The notes under the pieces: model-generated
Seen by the model: the letters and a program-made list of their open reading frames with translations, nothing else
Told to the model about the DNA's origin: nothing
The model's database searches: none
Part shown: one piece after another, positions 25,523 to 32,626 of the stretch
Position numbering within the stretch: position 1 is the first letter of the stretch
How the letters are laid out: every line of letters begins with the position of its first letter
Assembly: GCA_005787345.1 (NCBI GenBank)
Contig: SYBH01000019.1
Location: 1-32,626 of the forward strand
Reading direction: 5' to 3'
Source: Actinomycetota bacterium
Lineage (GTDB): Bacteria > Actinomycetota > Acidimicrobiia > Acidimicrobiales > Acidimicrobilacustridaceae
DNA: 32,626 bases
Made by a program: the position numbers and the translations under genes

Positions 25523-27004
25523 TTAGCAGCCGCCCTGAGCCGCCAGCGCGGTCTGGAGGACTGCTTTCGCAATCGGGGCAGCGACTCGACCGCCAGTCGA
25601 TTCGCTTCCACCGGACTGATTCAGCACGACCACTGCCACTGCCACCGTTGGTGGCTTCCCGGGAGGGCCAGCGAAACCGATAATCCAGGTATGGCTCCTG
25701 GGGGGTTCGGTGCCGAGCTGAGCTGTGCCGGTCTTTCCGCCAACCTGACAGCCCTGAATGGCCATTCCGGCTGCGGTCCCGCTGCTCACCACTCCGACCA
25801 TGTCATCAAGCAGGGTCGAAGCCGCAAACGGCGACATGGGCGTGAGCCACTTCGATGGCGAGTACGTGGAGATGACCTCGCCCTGAACGTTGCGGACCTC
25901 AGAGAGAACGTGCGGCTTCATGATGATCCCACCATTGGCGACCGCCCCAGCGACCATCGCCATCTGAAGCGGAGTGGCCTGTACGTCGTTCTGCCCGATC
26001 GAGGACATGGCGAGTTTCGGTTGGTTGTTGCCAACGTTGGTGGGGAAGACGGACTTCGCTGGCTCGGGCATGTCGAAGGGAACGGAAGAGTTGAACCCGA
26101 ACGACCCGGCACCGGCCACCATGTCGACGGGCCCGATAGTTTCCGCGCCCATCTCCGCAAACGACGAGTTACACGACACACGAAGAATTTCGGGCAATGT
26201 TCCGCCGCAGGTTGCGCCACCGAAGTTCATGATCGGTTTGTCCGTGCCCTCAGCGGTGTAGCCGTTGGTAAACGGGTACGAGGGTTCAGTGTTGGTGACT
26301 TTGCCGGTTTGCAGACCTACACCGGCGGTCACGATCTTGAACGTTGAACCGGGGAAATAGCGGTCCTGGTAAAAATGGGGACGCATCGGAACACCTGGCG
26401 CGGCATTAAGGGTTCTCCAAGACGTTTCAGCGATCGCCTTGTCTAATGAGCTGACCGTATTCGGGTCATAGGACGGCCAACTCCACGCTCCAAGAACGGC
26501 TCCAGTCCGTGGGTCAAGTGCAACCACTGAACCTTCGCGATCACCGAGTTGCTGCTGAGCAGTTCGCTGAACGTCTTTGCGCAGCGAAACCGAAACGTTG
26601 CCAACGTTCTCTCGATCAACAAATAAATCACCAAACGACTTCACCTGTTGATCAAAGGTGGACCCAGAAAGCTCATCGTTGTACTGCTTTTCGATCCCTG
26701 AAGAGCCATAGCGGAATGAGAAATAACCCGTTGACTGTCCGAATAACTCGCCTTCCGGATACACCCGCATCCGTTTGAATTCGGAGTCGGTGTTGGGGTT
26801 AGCAATGCTTTGAGCAATCACCGCGCCATCTGCGGTGAGAATGGAACCGCGAGGGCGATTGAAATCACGGCGAACCTTCGCAGTATTAATCGGATTGTTG
26901 TCGAGACTTTCTTTGTCGACGACTTGGATCCAGTTCAACTTTGCGAAAAGTGCGACATACAGAACGACAAGTACTATGCCGAGTTTCATGATGTTGCGGT
27001 TCAT
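25523..27004 (-). CDS. pbpA: Penicillin-binding protein 2-type transpeptidase PbpA
   Basis: A 493-aa class B penicillin-binding protein that cross-links peptidoglycan, working with the SEDS polymerase RodA encoded just upstream. An N-terminal TM anchor (about 7-25) is followed by the dimerisation domain (RPRGSILTADG) and the transpeptidase domain with all three motifs: S220-x-x-K223 (GSTFK), S277-C-N279 and K424-T-G426. Length is close to the mycobacterial PbpA. Its ATG overlaps the rodA stop (ATGA, 4 nt), which indicates coupled translation of the polymerase-transpeptidase pair. Confidence 0.95.
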   Translation of the reverse strand: MNRNIMKLGIVLVVLYVALFAKLNWIQVVDKESLDNNPINTAKVRRDFNRPRGSILTADGAVIAQSIANPNTDSEFKRMRVYPEGELFGQSTGYFSFRYGSSGIEKQYNDELSGSTFDQQVKSFGDLFVDRENVGNVSVSLRKDVQRTAQQQLGDREGSVVALDPRTGAVLGAWSWPSYDPNTVSSLDKAIAETSWRTLNAAPGVPMRPHFYQDRYFPGSTFKIVTAGVGLQTGKVTNTEPSYPFTNGYTAEGTDKPIMNFGGATCGGTLPEILRVSCNSSFAEMGAETIGPVDMVAGAGSFGFNSSVPFDMPEPAKSVFPTNVGNNQPKLAMSSIGQNDVQATPLQMAMVAGAVANGGIIMKPHVLSEVRNVQGEVISTYSPSKWLTPMSPFAASTLLDDMVGVVSSGTAAGMAIQGCQVGGKTGTAQLGTEPPRSHTWIIGFAGPPGKPPTVAVAVVVLNQSGGSESTGGRVAAPIAKAVLQTALAAQGGC

Positions 27005-28305
27005 GCGGCTACCTCGGCCACTGCACGATTCATTGATCGCTTCGATGTCTGATCACTAATGCGTAAGAGCAACGCGAGGATCACGTAGTTCATAACAAGC
27101 GAAGAACCGCCGTAAGAGATGAATGGCAGCGCAACACCGGTGAGAGGAAGCAGACGCAGCACACCAGCAACGATGATGAACGCTTGCAAACCGAGCAACA
27201 AGGTGAAGCCTGTTGCCAGCAACTTGTCGAATACCTGATCGGTTGCCGCTGCGATGCGCAAGCCGGAGCCGATGACAAGCAGGTAGGCCATGATGATTAA
27301 CGCGCCGCCAACAAGGCCGAGTTCTTCAGCGATGACAGCGAAGATGAAATCGTTTTCTGCTGCGGGGATACGCGTCTCTCCCCCACGGCCGAGTCCGGTT
27401 CCGGTGAGTCCACCAAAGCCCATGGCGAACATGCCCTGAATGATTTGGTAACCGTCGCCGCTTGGTGTCTTCCAAGGATTGATCCAAATGTCGACGCGCA
27501 CTTTGACGTGGTCAAGGGTGCGCCAAGCGAAGAGTGCACCGGCAGCGAAGAGTCCGCCGCCAATAACGAGGAACGAGGTTCGTTGCGTTGCGACCCAAAT
27601 CATCACCAGGAAAAGCGCAAAGAACAGCAGCGATGAACCAAGGTCCTTTTGGTAGAACATCACAAGCAACGTGACGCCCCACGCGATAAGTACGGGGCCC
27701 AAGTACTTCGGATGTGGGAGTCGAAGGGGGCCGATTTTCCATTGGCTTGTGGCAATGAGTTCTCGCTGATCGGCCAAGTACGCCGCGAAAAAGATGGCGA
27801 GTGCAACCTTCGCGACTTCACCGGGCTGGAAACTGATCGGACCGAACTTCACCCAAATTGTGCTTCCACTACCGGCGTCGTACCCAAGACCAGGAACAAG
27901 CGGAAGCAGAAGAAGCCCAAGACCTACAACTGCGAATGTGTACCGATAGCGCTCGAGATCACGCGGCCTCTTCACCCACCAGAGCGTGAAAACGAACGCC
28001 ACAATGCCAATTGCCGTCCACGTTGCTTGGGCTGCTGCCAACTTTTCGTTAAGTCCGGCAATGACGACATAACCAAGGCCATTCAACAGCGTCACCGTCG
28101 GCAGCAAGATTGGATCAGCACCTGGCGCCAGTTTTCGAACAGCGAAATGGGCCCCCATGAACAATGCGATCACTGCAACGAGAAACGGGATGATGTTGGC
28201 CGGAATACGTGACTCCGATCCAAGACTGGCCAGCACATATGCCGCACATACGATGACAACCGTCATCAGCATGAGGCCTAACTCGGTGTTGCGACGACCC
28301 GTCAC
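27001..28305 (-). CDS. rodA: SEDS-family peptidoglycan glycosyltransferase RodA
   Basis: A 434-aa polytopic membrane protein of the FtsW/RodA/SpoVE family, which polymerises lipid II into glycan strands. Typical SEDS landmarks are visible: FQPGEVAKVALAIFFAAYLA, the periplasmic loop GDGYQIIQGMFAMGFGGLTG with GTGLGRG, and FISYGGSSLVMN near the C-terminus. About ten to twelve TM helices are expected. The start is a GTG at 28305, four bases after the pstP stop. The stop overlaps the pbpA start. The gene order pstP-rodA-pbpA is the mycobacterial one. Confidence 0.95.
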   Translation of the reverse strand: MTGRRNTELGLMLMTVVIVCAAYVLASLGSESRIPANIIPFLVAVIALFMGAHFAVRKLAPGADPILLPTVTLLNGLGYVVIAGLNEKLAAAQATWTAIGIVAFVFTLWWVKRPRDLERYRYTFAVVGLGLLLLPLVPGLGYDAGSGSTIWVKFGPISFQPGEVAKVALAIFFAAYLADQRELIATSQWKIGPLRLPHPKYLGPVLIAWGVTLLVMFYQKDLGSSLLFFALFLVMIWVATQRTSFLVIGGGLFAAGALFAWRTLDHVKVRVDIWINPWKTPSGDGYQIIQGMFAMGFGGLTGTGLGRGGETRIPAAENDFIFAVIAEELGLVGGALIIMAYLLVIGSGLRIAAATDQVFDKLLATGFTLLLGLQAFIIVAGVLRLLPLTGVALPFISYGGSSLVMNYVILALLLRISDQTSKRSMNRAVAEVAA

Positions 28306-28309
28306 GATG

Positions 28310-29533
28310 TCACTGCGCGATCGTTGTAGTGGTGCTCGAACTGGTGGTACTTGAGGTCACTGTCGACGTTGTTGTCGCCGTCTTTGCATTCTGCTCAATG
28401 AGCTTGTCGATATAGCTACGAGCGGATTTCAACGAAGGTTGCTGAACCCCGTTCTCCAAATCGATCAACGCTGCAGCAGGCACATTTGCGAGGAGAAGAT
28501 CGGAATCCTCAGCCAATGAGGGCTGAATCCAAAGGACGCCGCCAGGTTTTCCGTTGAAGATCGCAACGTTGTCGCCATCAACGCCCACATACCAAGTCTT
28601 TGTGCCCGTCCACCAAATGAAAGCCAACCCGACAAGAATCACGAAAACAAATGCGGCGATGAACGCACCGACTCGCCATGTGAATGAGCGACGAATCGCT
28701 CCCGGAGCTTTCGGAGGCTTTGGTTCCGTTGTCGGAACATCAGTCACCGTCAGATCGCCACCAGTATGAGAACTACGAACACGATTCGCAGGATCGGCAT
28801 TGGGATCTCGGCCTGAATCGTCAATGACGTCGACTACGACACAGGTGATGTTGTCGCGACCGCCACCTTCGTTGGCGAGACGAATCAACTCACGGCAGGC
28901 CTCGTTTGGATCTGCGAGGCGTCGCAATGTTGCGGAGATTCGATTCTCATCAACCTCGTTGAACAAGCCATCGCTGCAAATCAGATAGCGATCGCCAATG
29001 ATCGGAAGAATTTCCCATGAGTCAACAAGCACCGTTCCATCGATGCCAAGCGCACGAGTGAGAATGTTTCGCTGCGGATGCACCGCTGCTTCGGCGGCAG
29101 TGAGGCGGCCTTGGCGCTCCATCGTGGCAACAAGACTGTGGTCTTCGGTGATCTGCGCTAGTTCGCCGTCAGACAGCAAATAGAGACGCGAATCTCCAAC
29201 GTTTACAACGCCGATCGCATCGCGCCCTGACGCATCAACAAGCGCCATTGCGACGAGAGTGGTGCCCATACCTGCGAGTTCAGGATCGGCAGTCGAGCGC
29301 GACACCAACGCATCGTTGGCGTTCTCTACTGCCCGTACCAACACATCAGTACCAGCAGCGGTGAATTCGGCGTGAAGTGTCTCAAGCGCAAGACGACTCG
29401 CAACCTCGCCGGCCTGATGACCACCCATGCCGTCGGCCACAGCAAAGAGGCCGTCAACAACGAGGTAGGAATCCTCATTCGCTTGGCGAACGCGTCCAGT
29501 GTCAGAGGCTGCGCCCCACGCGAACCGAGTCAC
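28310..29533 (-). CDS. pstP: PP2C-family Ser/Thr protein phosphatase PstP
   Basis: A 407-aa membrane-anchored PPM/PP2C phosphatase that reverses PknB-type phosphorylation. The catalytic domain, about 1-240, has SDTGRVRQANEDS, the metal-binding DGMGGH (D34-G35), GDSRLYLL, CSDGLFNEV and GGRDNIT. A TM helix at about 289-309 leads to an extracytoplasmic region of about 75 residues and a Thr/Ser-rich tail (about 385-404). The GTG at 29533 is chosen: it overlaps the fhaB stop (GTGA) and has GGAGAT upstream; the frame runs further but into fhaB. Confidence 0.95.
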   Translation of the reverse strand: MTRFAWGAASDTGRVRQANEDSYLVVDGLFAVADGMGGHQAGEVASRLALETLHAEFTAAGTDVLVRAVENANDALVSRSTADPELAGMGTTLVAMALVDASGRDAIGVVNVGDSRLYLLSDGELAQITEDHSLVATMERQGRLTAAEAAVHPQRNILTRALGIDGTVLVDSWEILPIIGDRYLICSDGLFNEVDENRISATLRRLADPNEACRELIRLANEGGGRDNITCVVVDVIDDSGRDPNADPANRVRSSHTGGDLTVTDVPTTEPKPPKAPGAIRRSFTWRVGAFIAAFVFVILVGLAFIWWTGTKTWYVGVDGDNVAIFNGKPGGVLWIQPSLAEDSDLLLANVPAAALIDLENGVQQPSLKSARSYIDKLIEQNAKTATTTSTVTSSTTSSSTTTTIAQ

Positions 29534-30006
29534 TGCATCTCCATGACGGTGTTGCCAATCTGTACAACATCGCCCGGCTTGATCACCATTGGTCCCGCAA
29601 CCTTGTGTCGGTTCAACCACGTGCCATTTGTGGAACCGAGATCTTCAATCTGCCATTGATTGTCACGATTAAAGATGCGCGCGTGAATCTGTGACGCGTA
29701 CGTATCGTCGATGGTGACCTGACAACCAGCGGCACGACCGATCGATACTTCGCCCGCGAGTGCCCATGCTTTGCCTGAGAGTTCAATCGGCTCACGCACA
29801 ACTAGTTGACGAGAACGGGCGGCGTCGCTTGATTCTTTGCGGCGCTTACGAGTTGGCGCAACAACGGGAGGTGTCGCAGTTCCGGCCGGGATTTGGGGAA
29901 CCGGTCGAAGTTCTGCCCACACTGCGCGTACAACGCGAAAGAAGAACAGATAGAGAAGCGCGAGAAGACAAAGCTTCAGTACCAGAAGCAATTGGTCAGA
30001 GACCAT
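29530..30006 (-). CDS. fhaB: FHA-domain protein FhaB (FipA-type)
   Basis: A 158-aa protein with an N-terminal TM helix (about 5-25), a short basic linker (TRKRRKES) and a C-terminal FHA domain that binds phosphothreonine. FHA landmarks are VSIGRAAGCQV, ASQIHARI and DLGSTNGTWLN. In mycobacteria FhaB (FipA) is a PknA/PknB substrate that links FtsZ and FtsQ during division. The gene begins 2 nt after the fhaA stop and its stop overlaps the pstP start, so all three are one transcriptional unit. Confidence 0.93.
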   Translation of the reverse strand: MVSDQLLLVLKLCLLALLYLFFFRVVRAVWAELRPVPQIPAGTATPPVVAPTRKRRKESSDAARSRQLVVREPIELSGKAWALAGEVSIGRAAGCQVTIDDTYASQIHARIFNRDNQWQIEDLGSTNGTWLNRHKVAGPMVIKPGDVVQIGNTVMEMQ

Positions 30007-30008
30007 GG

Positions 30009-30668
30009 TCAGGACGCCTGGAAGGTCAGTCGGATGCTTCCGAAACCGAGTTCGTCGCCATCACGAAGCTCACGCTCGTGTACTGGCACACCGTTGACAG
30101 TGCTGCCGTTGGTCGATCCGAGATCAACGAGTACAAATCCCATGCCGCGCGGGTGAATCTCGGCGTGTCGACGACTCACGTTGGGATCAACCAACGTGAC
30201 CTCGCATTCAGGCAAGCGTCCGATGCTGACAATTTGCTCGCGGAGCACAAAGCGCTCACCGGTGGGGAGCACGAGCGAGCCAGCGCCAGCGCCACCTTGG
30301 CCTTCTCGGAAACGAGACTCAATAGAAAAGGTGCCTGTGCGCTGGTTGTCGTCGATGACGAGTTCCACCTCTACCGGGCCAAGAAAGGTGTAGGCCTCGT
30401 CCCGAGCATGTTCGCGGGCGGCGTCGCAGAGTTCGCGGGCAAGCGAATCGGCGATGTCGACGAAGGCATCGTGATCGTCGGGTGAAATGGCGATGGTGAA
30501 GGAGTTCGGGGCCACGGTTCGGCCACGGACATCGACCGTGCGATGGTCATCCATCTCGCGGGTGAGCTTGCGGCCGATCTCGATGGGGCGGACACCACTT
30601 TTGAAGACTCGTGAGAACACACCTTCTACGGCATGTTCGAGACGGCGTTCGAAACCCTTGAGACCCAC
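30009..30668 (-). CDS. fhaA: FHA-domain protein FhaA with DUF3662 domain
   Basis: A 219-aa protein. The N-terminal DUF3662 domain (about 1-115; GFERRLEHAVEGVFSRVFKSG opening in two parts, RPIEIGRKLTREMD) is followed by a short Gly-rich linker and a C-terminal FHA domain (VSIGRLPECEV, SRRHAEI, DLGSTNGSTVN). Mycobacterial FhaA binds phosphorylated MviN (MurJ) to control wall synthesis; the mycobacterial protein is more than twice as long because of a long linker that is nearly absent here. The GTG at 30668 has no Shine-Dalgarno, but TAACCT (30681-30676) stands 7 nt upstream, so the operon message is probably leaderless. Divergent from tRNA-Leu. Confidence 0.93.
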   Translation of the reverse strand: MGLKGFERRLEHAVEGVFSRVFKSGVRPIEIGRKLTREMDDHRTVDVRGRTVAPNSFTIAISPDDHDAFVDIADSLARELCDAAREHARDEAYTFLGPVEVELVIDDNQRTGTFSIESRFREGQGGAGAGSLVLPTGERFVLREQIVSIGRLPECEVTLVDPNVSRRHAEIHPRGMGFVLVDLGSTNGSTVNGVPVHERELRDGDELGFGSIRLTFQAS

Positions 30669-30675
30669 GTTGGAC

Positions 30676-30681
30676 AGGTTA
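30676..30681 (-). promoter_or_regulatory. -10 element of the fhaA operon (leaderless start)
   Basis: TAACCT on the minus strand ends 7 nt before the GTG of fhaA. This spacing puts the transcription start at, or within a base or two of, the G of the start codon. A -35 element is not obvious, as is common in actinobacteria. Confidence 0.5.
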
Positions 30682-30795
30682 GAGCCGCGGGACTGCTCGC
30701 CGATGCCGGGCGATTCTCTCGTCAGACAAGCAAATTTCGCCTCTACGTCGGATTCGTGAGGCCCAAGGATGGGCAGTAGAGTCTGCAGTCCACTC

Positions 30796-30882
<87 letters not shown>

Positions 30883-30954
30883 TTAGGTGGGATCGCTCCA
30901 AGGGTTCGGCCGCGCCAGTAGCGAACTGGGTGCAAAAGATGGAATGATAACGAG

Positions 30955-31620
30955 GTGAGCGAAAAACTCGATACCGACTCCTCAAAGCCAAACACTTCGT
31001 CCAAGGATCGCCTTGAGTTCGTCATAGCGGTCATGCTCGGTCTGGCGGCCATCATCACCGCTTGGACGGCATTCCAAAGCACCCAGCTCGGCGACAAGGT
31101 TCAAGAATCTTTTAGTGAAGGAATCCGCACCTCAGACCAAGCGTCCCAGGAGTACAACACAGCTCTTGCCACCGACAACCAAAGTCAGGCGATCTTCCTC
31201 GAATACGCCAAAGCCGCCGTAGCCGGAGACGAAGTCACTGCCGCTTACATTAAAGATACGCTGATGACACCTGAGTTGGCGGCTGCTGTTGAGTGGTGGA
31301 TTGAGCAGCCCGAAGAGACTGGTCCCGAATCGCCCTTTGTCGAAGAGAACCCCAATTGGGACGACAGTTCTTGGGTTGCCGCTGAAGAACTTGACGTGAA
31401 GGCCCAAGAGTATTTCGACGCCGCTAAAAAAGCCGACACCGACGGTGACAGGTTTGATCTGCTCCAAGTCATTGTGACCTTGTCGCTCTTCCTGTTTGGT
31501 GTTGCCAGCTTGGCGCGACAGCAGAAAATCCAGATTGGCCTTGCCGCTCTCGGCGGCGTCGTTCTCGTTTACTCAATCGTGATGACCATCGTCCTCGGCG
31601 ACCCTGCAGGATTTTTCTGA
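30955..31620 (+). CDS. Membrane protein of unknown function (DUF4337-like architecture)
   Basis: A 221-aa protein with an N-terminal TM helix (about 22-40, IAVMLGLAAIITAWTAFQS), an acidic, Gln/Ala-rich extracytoplasmic region likely to be helical (about 45-160), and two C-terminal TM helices (about 168-185 and 195-213). The WTAFQS motif after TM1 and the helix-rich middle resemble DUF4337-type proteins, but I cannot assign a function. The start is a GTG at 30955; no clear ribosome site precedes it. It is 72 bp downstream of tRNA-Leu. Confidence 0.8.
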   Translation: MSEKLDTDSSKPNTSSKDRLEFVIAVMLGLAAIITAWTAFQSTQLGDKVQESFSEGIRTSDQASQEYNTALATDNQSQAIFLEYAKAAVAGDEVTAAYIKDTLMTPELAAAVEWWIEQPEETGPESPFVEENPNWDDSSWVAAEELDVKAQEYFDAAKKADTDGDRFDLLQVIVTLSLFLFGVASLARQQKIQIGLAALGGVVLVYSIVMTIVLGDPAGFF

Positions 31621-32034
31621 GCAGATTGCCCCCACAATCAATTTCCCCGTCCGGGTCAACGGGGCCTCATGGCCGTTGAGGCAGGAAACCGTCTGACCTT
31701 TTACCGAAGCGCGTATCGCCATCCAGTTCGGTAAACCCGTAGATCGACGGAAACGGAATTTCAGTCAATCCCCATCCTTCGCCCTTCTGCATCGGCCGGC
31801 CCGGTCATGTGCCCATCGGTAGCCCGGTACCCAAGGGAAAGTCCGTGAAATCGCGGGCGAGGTTATGTGAAACCACCACCTAGCGAGGATTCCGCTCCCA
31901 GACGGGCCGAGCCGAACTGAGTTGCTTCACCACCCCAATTCTGAGCGGGACCGGTCCCACAATCACGGCCAGAGAATCTCCCGGGCTGCGAATCGTCTGA
32001 GGCTCATCGAGTCCGTCGGGCCGTGCGTGGGGAT
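31621..32034. other. Intergenic stretch with inverted repeats and a broken minus-strand frame
   Basis: No intact gene is visible in these 414 bp. The first part has two hairpins: CAAC-type arms at 31657-31678 and a perfect 9-bp repeat TTTACCGAA (31700-31708) with TTCGGTAAA (31727-31735). A 12-bp palindrome GGGACCGGTCCC lies at 31947-31958. On the minus strand one frame runs through most of the stretch (about 32034 to 31665) with only two internal stops, a TAG before 31880 and a TGA near 31808, and reads plausibly as protein (SLAVIVGPVPLRIGVVKQL, then ARDFTDFPLGTGLPMG, then GWGLTEIPFPSIYGFTELDG). It may be a pseudogene, a mobile-element remnant or a structured RNA. Confidence 0.4.
31700..31735. 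repeat. Perfect 9-bp inverted repeat (hairpin)
   Basis: TTTACCGAA at 31700-31708 and TTCGGTAAA at 31727-31735, with an 18-nt loop that can form a further 3-bp GCG/CGC stem. It has no T-run and lies 80 bp after the end of the preceding membrane protein gene. Confidence 0.6.
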
Positions 32035-32463
32035 CTAGGCGAGCACGCGTCGAAGACCGGCTGCGGCACGGTCGCCGATGCGGTTGAAGACCAATCCGAG
32101 CAGCGGATTCAACGGGCTTAGGCAACCATTGAGAAGTAACTCCGCGGCGTACGTGACGATCGATCCCTCGTCTTTTGCAACGACCGTGATCCTGTCGATC
32201 GAGGTGAACTTGGAGTTGCGGGCCTCGACCAAGAGATTGGCGGGCTCGTCGTACTCAACGGTCTCATAGCGCAGCACCGTTCCCCCACCGACACTCTTCA
32301 CTGCGACATCAAAGCTTGATTCCGGGCCAGCCCCATCTCCAGCAACTTGAGTGACGGTGAGGACACCCGGGTCCCAGTTGGCGAAGTTACGCAGATCGGC
32401 CATGTAGGCGAAGGCTTCTTCGACCGACTTCGAACTTTCGACACTCACCGTGTACTTCGCCAT
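32035..32463 (-). CDS. SRPBCC-family protein (polyketide cyclase/dehydrase-like)
   Basis: A 142-aa START-like (SRPBCC) protein with a single hydrophobic cavity. It has the usual opening (MAKYTVSVESSKSVEEAFAY then MADLRNFANWDPGV), central strands and a long C-terminal helix (NRIGDRAAAGLRRVLA). Such proteins bind lipids or aromatic ligands, or act as cyclases; no catalytic residue can be assigned. The ATG has GAGGA about 7 nt upstream. Its upstream region carries a TetR-like palindrome at 32497-32512, and its 3' neighbour is the 414-bp gene-free stretch. Confidence 0.85.
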   Translation of the reverse strand: MAKYTVSVESSKSVEEAFAYMADLRNFANWDPGVLTVTQVAGDGAGPESSFDVAVKSVGGGTVLRYETVEYDEPANLLVEARNSKFTSIDRITVVAKDEGSIVTYAAELLLNGCLSPLNPLLGLVFNRIGDRAAAGLRRVLA

Positions 32464-32496
32464 AGATAGTCCTCGTTCGCTTTGTGGTTTCCGCTT

Positions 32497-32512
32497 TCGT
32501 TAACACTAACGA
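32497..32512. promoter_or_regulatory. Operator-like palindrome upstream of the SRPBCC gene
   Basis: TCGTTA (32497-32502) and TAACGA (32507-32512) form a perfect 6-bp inverted repeat with a 4-nt spacer, centred about 40 bp upstream of the SRPBCC start codon. Size and base content fit a TetR-family operator. No regulator gene is in view. Confidence 0.4.
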
Positions 32513-32564
32513 CAGCGAATTAGGAAACCTCGATCCGGACCCAACGCAACGAGGGCGGGCTGAT

Positions 32565-32626
32565 CTAGCGAATTGCGTAGGCCTCGTAGCCATTGGCCGC
32601 GAGGTCTTGGGCTCGGGCCATGAAGC
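32565..32626 (-). CDS. C-terminal end of a gene cut by the window edge
   Basis: On the minus strand a frame enters from the window edge and reads FMARAQDLAANGYEAYAIR before a TAG stop (32567-32565). Codon choice is like that of the neighbours. Only about 20 residues are present, so the protein cannot be identified. Confidence 0.4.
   Translation of the reverse strand, partial: FMARAQDLAANGYEAYAIR

Overview
The window is chromosomal DNA from an actinobacterium, most likely of the class Acidimicrobiia or a close relative (inference). The actinobacterial signs are crgA, the fhaA-fhaB-pstP-rodA-pbpA-pknB signalling and cell-wall cluster ending at tRNA-Leu(CAG) as in Mycobacterium, a mycothiol-dependent enzyme-family protein, an NDMA-dependent alcohol dehydrogenase, and several starts that look leaderless (TAnnnT about 6-9 nt before an SD-less ATG/GTG). 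I see no insertion sequence, prophage or CRISPR array.

Layout. 1-93: 3' part of tRNA-Ala(UGC) and its terminator. 176-12383: lipid and catabolic genes: an MmpL-like RND transporter, NDMA-dependent alcohol dehydrogenase, two Amidohydro_2 proteins, an APH-like kinase, an SDR, a MarR regulator coupled to the second amidohydrolase, and a DUF2071-DCC fusion facing a cyclopropane-fatty-acid-synthase-type methyltransferase, followed by an MDMPI-type protein. 12395-17177: cation homeostasis: a PGPGW membrane protein coupled to a PMR1/SPCA-like P-type ATPase, and a coupled pair of RCK/TrkA proteins. 17404-22561: central carbon: zwf overlapping an SHB17-like histidine phosphatase, a sugar:H+ symporter, a thiolase, and a small membrane protein with a Cys-pair tail. 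22654-30882: crgA, trpG/pabA, and the long minus-strand operon fhaA-fhaB-pstP-rodA-pbpA-pknB, next to tRNA-Leu(CAG). 30955-32626: a membrane protein of unknown function, a 414-bp stretch without a clear gene, an SRPBCC protein and the tail of another gene.

The strongest non-coding discovery is the leader of the P-type ATPase (15570-15770, minus strand). It carries the hallmarks of a yybP-ykoY manganese riboswitch (GGGGAGTA, TCGTCAT opposite CGG across a conserved helix, AGACCTC closing P1). Its 3' P1 strand overlaps an 8-nt sequence that is perfectly complementary to the Shine-Dalgarno region. This predicts a translational ON switch for Mn export and agrees with the PMR1-like (Ca/Mn) signature of the pump.

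Other points: the kinase cluster lacks pknA; a palindrome sits inside the promoter of the amidohydrolase-marR operon; paired DnaA-box-like sites lie beside crgA; and 31621-32034 has strong inverted repeats plus a broken reading frame that I cannot identify.
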